Below, piece by piece: positions 21,606 to 33,299 of a stretch of 64,000 nt of DNA. The translations under genes and the position numbers were made by a program. Source of the stretch: Anaspis maculata (taxonomy: Eukaryota; Arthropoda; Insecta; Coleoptera; Scraptiidae). Location: positions 58,771,306 to 58,835,305 of the forward strand of contig OX421963.1 of NCBI GenBank assembly GCA_949128115.1. Direction: 5' to 3'. A model generated the notes under the pieces. It made no database searches. It saw only the letters and a list, made by a program, of their open reading frames with translations, and was not told where the DNA came from. Positions within the stretch are counted from its first letter, which is position 1. Every line of letters begins with the position of its first letter.

Positions 21606-21632
21606 CTCACACACACACACACACACACACAT
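21606..21632. repeat. (AC)n microsatellite
   Basis: About 13 uninterrupted AC units. Translations across it give false Cys-Val runs. Confidence 0.95.
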
Positions 21633-21845
21633 ACCCGCCGGTGTAGGTTTGTGGCAACCGTGCATCAAACCAAATTGTGGCAGCTTTGATGAAACCATGT
21701 AGGTTGGGTACCCCTTTGCATTAGCAACCCGTAAAACTGACCCATTTGGTTATACACTCCATGGGGGCGGCGCAGCATGTCCCCGAATATTCGTGCATAT
21801 AACAAACTAGTGGCGTCGCTGCCACAATTAGGTGTCAAGTTTTTG

Positions 21846-21966
21846 TGCATCCAAGACGCCAGAATTCGGTGTATAGTTTGTGCATCGAAGACGCCAAAAT
21901 TCGGTGTATAGTTTGTGTATCGAAGACGTCAAAATTCGGTGTATAGTTTGTGTATCAAAGGTGTCT
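21846..21966. repeat. 35-bp minisatellite, ~3.4 copies
   Basis: The unit, of which AATTCGGTGTATAGTTTGTG is the constant part, repeats at about 21846, 21881 and 21916 with a partial fourth copy ending near 21966. Copies differ at two to four positions. Confidence 0.85.
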
Positions 21967-22104
21967 TGTCTATAGTGTCTAAGTGATTATGTCGATATTT
22001 TTAACAATTTTCAAAGCGCGACAGTTTTGGATTGCTTTGGAAGATTTTGAATCTGTTTAGACTGGCTGATAGCCCCATTTACACATACTCCCTTGTACAC
22101 ATTC

Positions 22105-23240
22105 CCATGTATCTTGCACGAATTCAACCAACCCCCACTCCTTCAAAACTACCGCCTTTTCCAAGTTGCTCCGATCTGAACCGGAATTTCTCGGTTGGAT
22201 GAAGGAACTTGCGAAGAGAAGATAACTCAATGTTTCTCAACATCCCCCCCCCCCGAAACCAGGTGAGAGAGTGAACAGTTTTAATTTCTATGATTTCAAG
22301 AGAATTGTTATGTTAAATAGAGAAGTTCGCGGGAGGAAAACTTCTTTTGTACCTTTTACAAATTCAACCAACACCCACTCCGCCCCACCCCTTCAAAACT
22401 ACCCCCTTTTCCCAAGAATCTCCGATCTTAACCGGAATTTCTCGGTTAGGATAGAGGAACTCTTGAAGAGAAGAAAACTCAATGTCCCTTTCCCCTCTCG
22501 CAAAACCGAGTGAGGGGGGGGGGGGGGGCAAAAAGTTTTTATTTCTCTGATTTTGAGCGGATTTTTTGTGTTTGAGAAAGGAACGCGCGGGGAGAAAACT
22601 CGCATAATACCTTGCACAAATTCAACCAACCCGCACCCCACCTTACCCTTTCAAAACTACCCCCTTGGCCTTTTAGTGTTTTATTCAAGAGGAAACTCAC
22701 GGAGATAAAATCTTCTATAAACCTTTCACAAATTCCACCAACTCCCGCATCACCCCACTCCTTCAAACTACCCTCTTTTCTTAAGTACCTATCTCCGATC
22801 TGAACCGGCATTTTTCGGGTGGATAGAAGAATTCGCGGGGACAAGAAAATTCCATGACACTTACCATCCCCCACATCCGTGAACAGGGGAAGGGGAAAGG
22901 AGCAAATTTTTTAACCTCTTCGATTTAGAGCAGCCTTTTTTTGTTTGATAGGGAAACTTGCGGAGAGAAAATCTCCTAAGTATATGCCTTGCACAAATTC
23001 CCCAGCAACCCCCACCTCACTCCACTCTTTCAAAAACCACCCCCTTTTTCCAAGTAGCTCCGATCTAAACCGGCATTTTTCGGTTGGATAAGAGAATTCG
23101 CGGGGACAAGAAAATTCCATGACACTTAATCCCTCACATCCTTGAAACCGGGGAAGAGGGGAGGGGCAAATTTTTAAACTCCTTGATTTAGAGAGGCCTT
23201 TTTATGTTTGATAGGGAATCTCGCGGAGATATAATATCTA
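22105..23240. repeat. Satellite array, ~250-bp unit
   Basis: Blocks with CAAATTCAACCAAC, CTTCAAAACTACC, CCAAGT..CTCCGATCTGAACCGG and TTCTCGG recur at about 22117, 22360, 22615, 22728 and 22990. Spacing is about 245-265 bp apart from one shortened copy of about 113 bp. Runs of C (22247) and G (22514-22528) occur at equivalent places. Reading frames on both strands here are repeat translations. Confidence 0.8.
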
Positions 23241-24284
23241 TCCTAATGCTAATATTAAACAATATGGTGTCGTATTTGAAAATCAAATGTTGATGGCTCT
23301 TCCGATTATTTCCGGAAGATCGAATGGAAAGAAGTGTGTATAAGTATTACTCTATTTTTGTTTTAAATGGTTATAATTAAGTATCGTTGCTTTGGCTCAA
23401 ATTCAAGTTTCTGTACTATCCCTTTCTTCCATGTAGGTACATACATACCTTTATAAACTGCTCAAAAGTGAATAGGGGTAATGAAAATTTCCGCATTTTG
23501 TAAAATGGGAATATCTCGAACAAAAATTTTCCGATTTCAAAAAGGAAGACAACGCCAGATAGGGCCTACTTCGGCTACGTGATGATGTAAAGGATAGTTT
23601 CATAATTGAAAATGTACATGATATACAGTGCGCCAAAAGGAAGAGGGTCAAAAGGGTAAATTGTCAACGTTGTGTCACTTTTCTAAAAAAAATTGTAGAT
23701 TATTTATGATATCGTTTTTTGAAAGGTAGCAATAATATCCCGAAATGGTTTCTTAATTTTCAAATATTTCTTTCTTTTCAAAGGCTATGTGATTTTTTCA
23801 AAAATTAACATTTTTTTATTGCAATTCTCTTATTGGCCATATTATTGACGTAAATTTGGCAGATATGCATAAACTCACTGTAATACACCTTCCCACGAAA
23901 AAATTCACCCCAACGACCCCCAAGGGGGCTGCCACCCGGTGGACGCCAGCATTCGCTTTTGGAATGGGTTGAAATGAAGCATGCTGTGGCGGATACGATG
24001 CGTTTACCAATTCGGGGATCTTGACGTAACATCAGTAACTTCATGTCACATCGTAATTACCATGGTTACGATATCACCCCCCTTCTGGTCATTTTTGTAC
24101 AGGGTTATTAATTCCGAAAGTTGAAAATCGATAAATCGAGAACGAATGCGCGTAGAGTTGAACTTTTTTTTAAATTTTATTGGAAATATTGGCGCATTTT
24201 TTGACATGTTGGAAATATTATTTAAGATATCCTCCTAAACTACGGGTAGGATAATTTGTCGTGTTTGATGTTTTACGTAAATGT
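23241..24284. other. Unassigned interval
   Basis: AT-rich with no credible gene. A minus-strand frame at 23805-24044 covers a short GC-rich patch (CCAAGGGGGCTGCCACCCGG) but has no family resemblance. Confidence 0.35.
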
Positions 24285-24965
24285 TTCACCAATGTCATTG
24301 GCAACATAAGCATACACTCATGGCATACACTGTCATTTTCAAAATATTATTCAAAGTAAAAGGAGTCATTTGAGTTTCATACAATATTTTTTTATCAATA
24401 GCAGAGCATAAAACATAACCATGGACATATGGACACCCTGTGAAATTAACGTAATGGAGTATTATACTAGAATGTTTTTTTGTCGAAATGGAAACTACAT
24501 CGAAAAATAATTGACCCGTATTTTTTTATTCGGTCGAAAATCGAATCGTTTGGGCGTAATCGATAAAAGAAGATCAACTACTTGTGACTGCCTTTGTAAA
24601 TGACGTCAGAACTAGTAAGAATTTAAGAGTTTCGTTTATTTATTGCGGCCAAACGATTCGATTTCTGGCTAAACAAAAAAAATATGGGTCAGTTATTTTT
24701 CAATGTAGTTTCTGTTCCCATCGAAAACAAAATATTTTTTTCAAAATATAATACTCTATTGTAAACTCGGCATTTCCTAATCACATTTTCACCAATTTCG
24801 TTGTGACGGTTTATTTAAATATAATTACTATACAGGTTGTGGGTTACATGTTTTGTACTCTGATATTGATAAAATATATTGTATGACGCTCAAAAATGAC
24901 TCTTTTATTTTTAACCTAATTTTGAAAATGACAGTGTATGCTTATGTTGACACTGAGATTCACTA
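24285..24965. mobile_element. Foldback element (~680 bp)
   Basis: GGCAACATAAGCATACACT at the left mirrors AGTGTATGCTTATGTTGAC at the right. Inner mirrors include AATGGAGTATTATACTAGAAT/AATATAATACTCTATTG (cores 12-13 bp) and GAAAATCGAATCGTTTGG/CCAAACGATTCGATTTC. The unpaired centre is about 24565-24640. Non-coding. Confidence 0.75.
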
Positions 24966-25007
24966 ATCAGGCTTTATTTAAAATGTTTTAGATTTTTTCA
25001 TGGGGTC

Positions 25008-25165
25008 CCCTTTGCCCTCTAAAATCTCGAGTCCTAAGGGAACATTTTTTAGGTGCTGCGGGTCAAAACTTTCTAATGGGTGTGGACAACAACTGTGCAA
25101 AATGGCTTGCTTGTATCATCAAATGCCACTTTTTTTTTGCGTACCGCAGGCACCTAATTCTAGTT
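25008..25165. repeat. Diverged copy of the 15.2-16.9 kb foldback terminus
   Basis: CCTAAGGGAAC, GTGCTGCGGGTCAAA, TGTGCAAAATGGCTTGC and TATCATCAAATGCCACTT parallel 16790-16925 (CTTAGGGACG, CACTGCGGGTCAAATCG, CTGCAAAGTGGTTTGCC, TATCATCATTTGCAACTT). A third relative is at about 61590-61700. This copy directly precedes the G-rich satellite. Confidence 0.6.
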
Positions 25166-25179
25166 GAAGTTTTAAAGTT

Positions 25180-28080
25180 GAGGTGGGTGAGGGCAAAAGG
25201 GGGTAATAAGAAATATTCATAATATTTTCCTCAACAAAAAAGATAATAATTTTGTTTAATTTGATGTAAGTACCACAAAGTAATGCCCGTTCACGTTGCA
25301 AATTCAGCACAAGAAATTTTTTAATCAAAAATAAAGTGAAAATCTGGAAAGGTATACGGCTGATGGGCCCTGATAGATTTGCGCCAAAACTTTGCAGGTC
25401 CCATCAGCCGTAGCCGTAGCCCTCTAACTTATCACTTTGTTTTTGATTCCAAAAGTTCTAGTGCTGAATTTGCAACGTGAAGAACAGCATATTATAGATG
25501 TTTCTACTTGAAATTGTAAAATAGAGGTCGGTGGGGGCAAAAGGGGAAAATTGAAAATTTTTAGAATATTTTTCTCAGTACAATTCTCTTCTGATGTATC
25601 ACAAGGTAGGTGGTTTCATTTGAAATTTTAAAGTAAAAGGGTGGGTAGGGACCAAAGGGGATGATTGATAATTTTTATATTTTTCTTGGAAAAAGAATTC
25701 AATCCTCTCTAATCTGGTGAAACAAAAAGTACGTGTCAGTTATCATTTTTAGTTGGAACTTAAAAGAGTGGATAGAGCAAAAGGGGGGTTGATTAAAAAA
25801 AATTATAATATTTTTCTCACAAAGAAAATTTGATGTTTTCAATTTGATTTATCACAAAGTAAATTATCCTACATGAGTTTTTAAAGTAAGGGTGGGTGAA
25901 GACGAGAAGGGGTGATTAATATTTTTTATATTCTTCTCAGAAAGAGAATTCAATTCTCTTCAATCGGATGAACCAAGAAGTACGTGGTTTCATTTGAAAG
26001 CTAAGGGTGTTTGAATATTTTTTTCACAAAGAGAATTTGATGTTTTCAATTTGATGTACCACAAAGTAGATAAGCCTACATGAATTTTTTCAAGTGGGTG
26101 TGGGGGGGGGGGACAACAGGATGTGATAAATAAGTTTTATATTTTTCTCAGAAAGAGAATTCAATTCTCTTCAATCTGGTGAACCATGCAAAAGTACGTG
26201 GTTCCATTTGAAATTTGGAAATCAAGGGTGGGTGGGGCAAAAGAGGGGTTAATAGAAAAAAAAATGTTTTTCTCACAAAGAGAATATGATTTTTTCTGAT
26301 TGATGTATCACAAAGTTCATTATTCTACATGAAATATTAAAGTGGGTGGGTGAGGACGAAAGAGAGTAATTATAAATTCTTATATTTTCATCAGAAAAAG
26401 AACTCAATCCTCTTCAATCTAGTGAACCGAAAGTACGTGGTTCCATTTGAAATTTAGAAGTTGAGTGTGGGTGGGCCAAAAAGGGGTTGATCAAAAAAAT
26501 TCATGATATTTTTCCCACAAATAAAATTTGATGTCTTCAATTTGATGTATCACGAAGTAGATTACTCTACATGAAATTTTAAATTAAGGGTGGGTGGGGA
26601 CAGAAGGGGGTTATTACTAATTTTTATAATTTTTTCAGAAAGAGAGTTCAACCTGGGGAACCAAAAAGCACGTGATACCATTTGATATTTAGAATGTAAG
26701 GGTAGATGGGGCAAAAGGGGGGTTGATCAAAAAAATTTATAATATTTTTCTCATAAAGAGAATTTGATGTTTTCAATTTGCAATTTTCAGTTTTTTTCAA
26801 TATACATGGAGTTTTTTAAGTAGGGGTGGGTGGGGACGACAGGGGGTGATTGATAATTTTTATATTTTTCTCAGAAAGAGAATTCAAGACTCTTTAATCT
26901 GGTTGATCAGAAGTACGTGGTGCCATTTAAAATTTGGAAGTTAAGGGTGGGTGGGACAAAAGGGGGTTTGAACAAAAAAAATTATAATATATTTCTCACA
27001 AAGAGAATTTGATGTCTTCAATTTGATGTATCACGAAATAGATTATTCTACATGAAATTTTAAATTAGGGGGGGGTGGGGGCAAAAGGGGGTTATTAATA
27101 ATTTTTATAATTTTCTCAGAAAGAGAGTTCAACTTGGGGAACCAAAAAGCACGTGATACCATTTGATATTTTGAATGTAAGGGTAGATGGGGCAAAAGGG
27201 GGGTTGATCAAAAAAATTTATAATATTTTTCTCACAAGGAGAATTTGATGTTTTCAATTTGATGTACCACAAAGTAGTTCAATATACATGAAGTTTTTTA
27301 AGTAGGGGTGGGTGGGGACGACAGGGGGTGATTGATAATTTTTATATTTTTCTCAGAAAGGGAATTCAAGACTTTTCAATCGGGTTAATCAGAAGTACGT
27401 GGTGCCATTTCAAATTTGGAAGTTAAGGGTGGGTGGGACAAAAGGGGGGTTGAACAAAAAAAATTATAATATTTTTCTCACAAAGAGAATTTGATGTCTT
27501 CAATTTGATGTATCACGAAATAGATTATTCTACATGAAATTTTAAATCAGGGGGGGCAAAAGGGGGTTATTACAAATTTTTATAATTTTCTCAGAAAGAG
27601 TGTTCAACCTGGAGAACCAAAAAGCACGTGATACCATTTGATATTTTGAATGTAAGGGTAGATGGGGCAAAAGGGGGGTTGATCAAAAAAATTTATAATA
27701 TTTTTCTCACAAAGAGAATTTGATGTTTTCAATTTGATGTACCACAAAGTAGATTATATACATGAAATTTTATAAGTAGGGGTAGGGTGGGGACGACAGG
27801 GGGTGATTGATGATGTTTATATTTTTCTCAGAAAGAGAATTCAAGACTCTTCAATCTGGTTAATCAGAAGTACGTGGTGCCATTTGAAATTTGGAACTTA
27901 AGGGTGGGTGGGGCAAAAGGGGGGTTGAACAAAAAAAAATTATAATATTTTTCTCACAAAGAGAATTTGATGTCTTCAATTTGACGTACTCAAAGCAGGT
28001 GATTATATTTGTCATTTTGAGAGGGGGTGAGTGGAGTCGAAGGGGGTGAGTGGGGACAAAGGGGGTACGTTTGGAAATAT
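25180..28080 (+). repeat. Higher-order satellite (~480-bp unit of four ~120-bp monomers) with phased G-runs
   Basis: Landmarks recur at about 480 bp: TTTGATGTCTTCAATTTGA at about 26529, 27009, 27489 and 27969, and GGGTAGATGGGGCAAAAGG at about 26700, 27180 and 27657. Each 480-bp unit holds four diverged ~120-bp monomers of the type G-block, ATTTTTCTCA(C/G)AAAGAGAATT, then CATTTGAAATT or similar. The 5' part (25.2-26.5 kb) is more diverged and lacks clear higher order; the 3' part is homogenised. About 22 G-blocks such as GGGTGGGTGGGGCAAAAGGG lie on the plus strand roughly every 120 bp. No real reading frame exists inside. Confidence 0.85.
25360..25414. repeat. Hairpin at the satellite border
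   Basis: ACGGCTGATGGGCC pairs with GGTCCCATCAGCCGT around a loop of about 28 nt. Confidence 0.65.
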
Positions 28081-29249
28081 CTTTTTATGTTCAGGTTGGT
28101 GATTTTAAAAAATCTGAATTTTCTACGACTTTTTGCAGGTGGGTGCCACAAAAGTACACTGATGCATTATGTGTGTGTGCAGATTGCGAAAGAACAACCA
28201 ACACCATTGAATATATTCTTGGTTTAGTACTAGTGTGTGAACTCAAGGGGGCGCTTCAGCACAGGAGGTCACAAATGGGTGTCATACCCAAACTTGCACA
28301 AAGCACTTCTAATTACTTGTGGCAACCTGATGAATTCACTTATACACCACTAAGTTTTGAAGATCCGAGGATTTCCTTCATATGCAAAGTCAATATGCTT
28401 CTATAAAAGCTGTTCTATAAGTTCTAGCCTTAAGCGGTGATTATTTTTGAGACAGTGAAGGTTTTTGCTGTGGCAACCGTGTGTAAGACGCCACAACTAG
28501 AGCGGACGCCACAGCATAGGTCGTTGCACGCACAAGTCGCCACAGTTAATGGGGTACAAACACACACACACACAGGTATATCTACACACTCATATACAGA
28601 CATTCTTGCATAAACAGTTCGAATGAACTTAACCAACCCCAAACTTGCCAGCTAGTTTGCCCAGTTAATTATTAAGAATGAATCCTTCTCACCCCTGCAC
28701 ATCGTTTCGTTCAATTCGCTGTACTCCCATCAAACATAACTTCACTTCTCACCTTCAATGAGATTTCAGGGATCGAGTGGAATTATCCATCATTGTCCCG
28801 GAGTATAGGGGTACCGGTATACCTATACATAGTGGGTCAAAGGTCATTGTCGCTATCCGTGGGCATCCTTCAGAACAAAAATTTTAGAGTAAACTTATTT
28901 AAACATGTTTTTTTTGGAGCATCCTGGTTGCTAGTAATAGGTATTCTTTTTTTGCGATAGTCGCGAATTTCGTGACAATAACCATATTACCAATGATACT
29001 GTCCTGCTAAATTCCATGCATGTTTCTGAAGAGTCTATCTTGAACTTATCATCACTGCGAAAAGCAAAAATATTGCCGCAAATTCAAAGCTCTGAAAAGT
29101 GAAGTCAGGTTAGGGCATGACATTTTCAACTTTGGGTCAATAGGTCGTATTGGCGTGACGTCACGCTCCTGAAAATCGACCATTTTGTAGAAGCTAATCA
29201 AACTGACTTTTGTCACATCAACTAGAGTGTCACAAAGTTCATGTTTTCA
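28081..29249. other. Unassigned interval with (AC)n
   Basis: It holds an (AC)n tract at about 28556-28575 and a palindromic GGTACCGGTATACC-type stretch near 28810. A frame at 28050-28406 reads with normal-looking composition (CVCADCERTTNTIEYILGL) but begins inside the satellite and cannot be assigned. Bases 29180-29230 mirror 29965-30020 (CATTTTGTAGAAGCTAATCA/TGATTAGCTTCTACAAAATG) and may be ends of the element carrying the THAP remnant. Confidence 0.4.
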
Positions 29250-29384
29250 ATGACTCAGAAGATAGTAGTTTGCGCTGTTTGTTGGGTATATGGCTGTTCG
29301 GCCACCTACTCCCGCATGGGAGCCTCTGTTTTCACTGTTTTGGATTACCCTGGAGTGATGAGATTCCGTGGAGATCGCGCGTAG
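29250..29384 (+). pseudogene. THAP-type zinc-finger remnant (P-element-like or THAP element)
   Basis: From ATG 29250 a 44-codon frame reads MTQKIVVCAVCWVYGCSA, then TYSRMGASVFTVLDYPG and VMRFRGDRA before a stop. The C-x4-C pair (CWVYGC), a hydrophobic SVFTVLDYP in place of SFHRFPKDP, and the following R-x-R resemble the start of the THAP C2CH finger that opens P-type transposases and many insect THAP proteins. The later Cys and His of the finger are lost. The interval is flanked by a 45-bp inverted pair (29180-29230 and 29965-30020) that could be the element's termini, with a SINE inserted between. Confidence 0.45.
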
Positions 29385-29698
29385 GAATGATCTGATTAGC
29401 GGAAATCCTGATGGCTTCATCGAGCAAGTCGAAGAAATAATCTCAACAGAAAGTTCACAAGAGACTTAAAAGCTTGCAGACAACACTTCTTGCGTGCGGT
29501 AGGTTGTGTGCTTCTTCTGCTTTATGGCCTATGAGTTGCCTGACTGACAACGTTCCTGTACCCAACACAAGTAGCCTACAAGGGCCTCCCGCGTTGTGTT
29601 TTTGCATCATATCCAATTTGTAGTCGAGATTTTGATTCACCAGCTCAAATGGGTCACACTACAAACACAGCACCACAAGTTTCTACTCGCGGCTGGGC

Positions 29699-29891
29699 GC
29701 AGGCGACGGCCCCGTGGCGCAGGCGGTTCTGTGACTGCCTGCGGTGCGGGAGGCCCCGGGTTCGATTCCCGGTGGAAAGTCTGGGTGTTGTGTTGTCCAA
29801 AATGGCACTTTTCTATGTAAACAATTGTGAAATGAATAAACGGGCAAAACTCCTATGGCAAAAAGCCGATAAGGAGAAAAACATTTATTAT
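29699..29891 (+). mobile_element. tRNA-derived SINE with perfect 15-bp target duplication
   Basis: TACTCGCGGCTGGGC occurs at 29684-29698 and 29892-29906, exactly flanking 193 bp. The head carries a tRNA-like A box (GTGGCGCAGGCGG) and a consensus-quality B box (GGGTTCGATTCCC, about 29758-29770), the usual layout of tRNA-headed SINEs. The body contains TCCAAAATGGCACTTTTC and the tail is A-rich (GGAGAAAAACATTTATTAT). The perfect 15-bp duplication marks L1-type target-primed insertion and a recent event. Confidence 0.9.
29756..29771 (+). promoter_or_regulatory. Pol III B box of the SINE
   Basis: CCGGGTTCGATTCCCGG is an intact T-arm with 5-bp stem, matching GGTTCGANTCC. With the A box at about 29716 it makes an intact internal Pol III promoter. 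Confidence 0.75.
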
Positions 29892-29906
29892 TACTCGCGG
29901 CTGGGC

Positions 29907-32700
29907 AAATCATCGTCAGCAAGCGTCTTGCTGTAATTGCTTGACAACTTCGCCATGTCAGTCTTGATGTATGTGACAGATCTCAGTCAGCTGTTTTTGA
30001 TTAGCTTCTACAAAATGGCCGCCTCAACGATACCACCTATTACATTCGCAAACATCGTTATGAAGTTATCCCAACCAGTTCTATCTGGAGAAGTTACCAA
30101 GGCCCAAAAGAAACTTAATTTTGAAGTTGATTTGAGTGATTATCACATCTTTTGGATTTTTTTGTTCCCGGTTTTTGCATGAATCCTTTCTTATCTTGAT
30201 AAAACTTTCATGATCTTATATCAGTAGTATATGCCCACAGTCAATGTCCATATAAGCATGACAAGAAATCAAATCAAAAACTTATCTATGGCTATTTCAA
30301 CCTCGATTTCAACAGAGAAACTGAAAAATGTGTCCCACCATATACCGGTTTCCCCTACGTCTCGGGTCTTACCAGACTCGTGCAAAGAGGGATAACGTAT
30401 TTTCAACTTCTACAATGTCGGTACCATAAGAGATTACATGACACGATTCTCAGTGATCGTGAAAAATAAATCGAACTGAATTTTTTTTCAAAATGTATAG
30501 CGCAGGTTTTTTTTCTTTTCTTTACAGGGTGAATCATCACAGATACCTATGAATCTTATATATCCAGTTTCTTATGTAGAGAATTACAAAATGTTTGAGG
30601 AACTTGAACTGCCCTAATCTAGAGCAGTTTTAGACAATGCTGTTGATTGTTGTTAGCATTAAAATTTGTCTGAGGTATGTAAAACAAGTAACTAGTGCCT
30701 TAATAAAGTAACTCGAAATGATACAAGATATGTTATGAATGTTTTGCAAAAAGCCAGTTATGAGCCACTTTTTGCTGTATGATTGGGACATAACCATAAA
30801 ACCATATAAAGTTCAGGAAAGGGCAGGAACATGGGAAAGAGAAAAAAGAATTATCGCTGCGGACCCGCAACAGAATATAAATAAAACTGCTCAATATGTA
30901 CGATGTGCAGTTCATCCCTAAATGTAGTGCAATACCAATCCGCAGATAAAATCAACAAGTTGGACAAAAGGTCAAAAACGCTGAACAGTACACCGTCCAC
31001 AATATGAGTTTATTTGTCGCCAAAGTTGCAGGTGCCCTGTATGCACCGGCCAGCCGGCAGCAGTACCGACAGATGCATTGTATCAGTCCTGTGAGGTGAA
31101 TAAATCACCCCTTTATTAAGTTGGAAGGCCCGCAATGCTCATAAAGCCGACATAATCCCACTAAAATTAATATTTCCCCCCATTCCCTCCCTCTTTTCGC
31201 ACTTTGTCGCTAGATATGATCCCACATTGTAGTAGCACCACCATCCGACGGCCGACCCCCCCAGCCCCAAACGCTTGGTTGGAGGATATTCAAATATGTT
31301 CTCTCGTCTCCGTAAGCTGCTATTCAAAGTTGATTCTTATTGATTTGGTGAGTTTACTCAATGCAAATGGCATCTCCACCTTCGATACCCACTCACAACT
31401 GAGCACAAAAGAGAGATCGAAAATGCTCGAGCATCGAATTCATCCCGATCAATATCCGTCATGCATTATATCTATATAGTCCGGACAGATCTACATCAAA
31501 ACTGTATATAGTGATAGATCAAATCAAAATTCACTATGGAGGATCTTCACACTGGGTGTACTTGTTGACGCATTAAAAGGCATTTCGGTAAGGCCACATT
31601 CAAAGGTATCTTTGTTGCACGTTGCACTCGATCGTTGAGAAATTTTCCTTGCACAATAAATTTTTGCAGCTGATTTGAAACATGCTGGCAATCATGACCT
31701 GGGTGGTATAATATTCACGCCAATAATATATGAATTGATGGTTGGTTCACCGCCTTAATGGTTGAGGTTTACCATAGATTGCCTCGATCATGATTTGGCT
31801 TCCAAGGAAATATGAAATTTGTAGAACAACTAGCAACAACTTCCACAGAACGGCGTGATCAGCTTTCGTTGTCATCAAGTTTGGTCAAGTCGAGTAACCG
31901 CGGTTATCGAGTTCATCCCATACTTACTTTTATATGGTCAATAGGCAATAAACCTTTCACTGTGTAAGACCTATTTTTTTTTGTAGCCTCACAGGATATG
32001 ATTTGGCACCCAACGTTCGGGCAAATTCTAGAGGTTGTGAAGTGTGATTTAAGGTTATAAGTCAGATCTTTCACTCCTTTGAGTCAGAAAGTATTTCTTC
32101 AGTTTTTTATCGAGTATCACGTGCGGCATCTCATTCAAGGTGCACTTGAAGAAAGATACAATCATGCAGTTTTGATGTCTAACCGTCTGTTTCCGATCTC
32201 AGGACTAAAAAAAAATGAGTACCTGAGGAGTCAGCAGATTTCCTTCTTGCCACAGTCTCAATCAACATTGTGCACATATCACACAGGTAAATAGTAAAGC
32301 AGAAAAGCAAACTCCATGGCCTTGAGAGGGATCAGATTTCAAGAAAGATTTGCTTCTAAAGCCGAGTTACGCTGTTTTACTTCAACTTAGCCTTTTAGTG
32401 TTACTGTAGTCCAGAGGTTACTGACATGGACCCTGCACATGGTGACAGAAGCACGGAATCTGGTAGGATGGCACAACAGACTGAGTGTACCTACTCTTTT
32501 GATTTAGAACAGGCGCCTGGCAGATTTTTTCTCGACTGGGCTCAGGGATCCACGACCACTTTTTGGTTGTAGTGACAAACCTTGGCTTCCTTTTGCCAGT
32601 ATGCGTTTGACCGTGCAGTACGTTACTAAAGATCAAAGCAACGCGCTAAATGCTGGCAGCTGCATTGTTGGAATCTCTGAAGAATTCTTCGTAACGAGCT
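29907..32700. other. Unassigned interval
   Basis: No gene is recognised. A TACAGGGTGA motif occurs at about 30524. Frames of about 60-90 codons (30739-30921, 31204-31479) lack family features, and opposite strands are equally open. Several AATAAA signals are present but have no upstream ORF. Confidence 0.35.
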
Positions 32701-32737
32701 GGATCCCCATGCATACGGTGTGAAAATTATCAGGTGA

Positions 32738-33166
32738 TCAAAACCAATGAAGGAGCAACACAACAGTAACAGTAGATATAACAAAGATTGAAGTGACAGA
32801 GGATGATGGATAAGTTGTGTCTGCTGGAGGAAAAGCTTGAGACTGACTTGGCAGAGATGTGGTGAACATGTTTAATACCCCAGAAGGGTAGAGAAGTGGA
32901 TAATAAGGTTGATGGAGTTGCTGTCCTGGCAGCTGAACAGAAGATAACGGCTGCTGGACCGAGCAGGGTGGCTGTTGCCACGGTAGAGGTGGTTGTTGTA
33001 CCTGTTGTTGTTGTTGAAATTGCTGTTGTTGTTGTTGTTGTTGTTGTTGTTTTTGTGTGGATGATTGTAGATAAAGTGGTTGTTGCTGCGGCAAAAGAGA
33101 TTGCTGTAGAGAATGTGTTGGTAGAGAATAACAAAACAGGAACAACAGTAACTGTATAAGTAACAC
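32738..33166 (-). CDS. Q-rich reading frame, possible exon of a secreted protein (unrecognised)
   Basis: A 142-codon minus-strand frame begins with a hydrophobic stretch (LLIQLLLFLFCYSLP, signal-like), continues with a polyQ tract encoded by mixed CAA/CAG (QKQ10FQ5), then a PPLPWQQPP and QLHQPYYPLLYPSG segment. It ends with a hydrophobic SIFVISTVTVVLLLHWF just before the stop. Signal-like start plus hydrophobic end is the look of a secreted or GPI-anchored low-complexity protein. No ATG lies at the start: the frame is open for about ten codons upstream to a stop, so it would need to be a spliced exon. Other frames of the same tract read as polyT and polyN, so coding is uncertain. Confidence 0.3.
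   Translation of the reverse strand: MLLIQLLLFLFCYSLPTHSLQQSLLPQQQPLYLQSSTQKQQQQQQQQQQFQQQQQVQQPPLPWQQPPCSVQQPLSSVQLPGQQLHQPYYPLLYPSGVLNMFTTSLPSQSQAFPPADTTYPSSSVTSIFVISTVTVVLLLHWF
33001..33054. repeat. (GTT)n trinucleotide tract
   Basis: GTTGTTGTTGTTGAAATTGC followed by nine GTT units. It encodes polyQ on the minus strand of the frame above. Confidence 0.9.
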
Positions 33167-33299
33167 GTATAGATTCTTGAAACTTGCGTTGATAGGTGCT
33201 TATTACGATTTTCTTTCCAAAAGCTATCGAGGTGGACAGAAACATGACAGTTTGGACGACAGTAAAAAACTTCGCGGTTGATTTTGACTGACATGTCAC

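Noticed and set aside
25180..28080. CRISPR-like repeat array
   Set aside because: Repeats are long, diverged and contiguous without unique spacers; the DNA is eukaryotic satellite.
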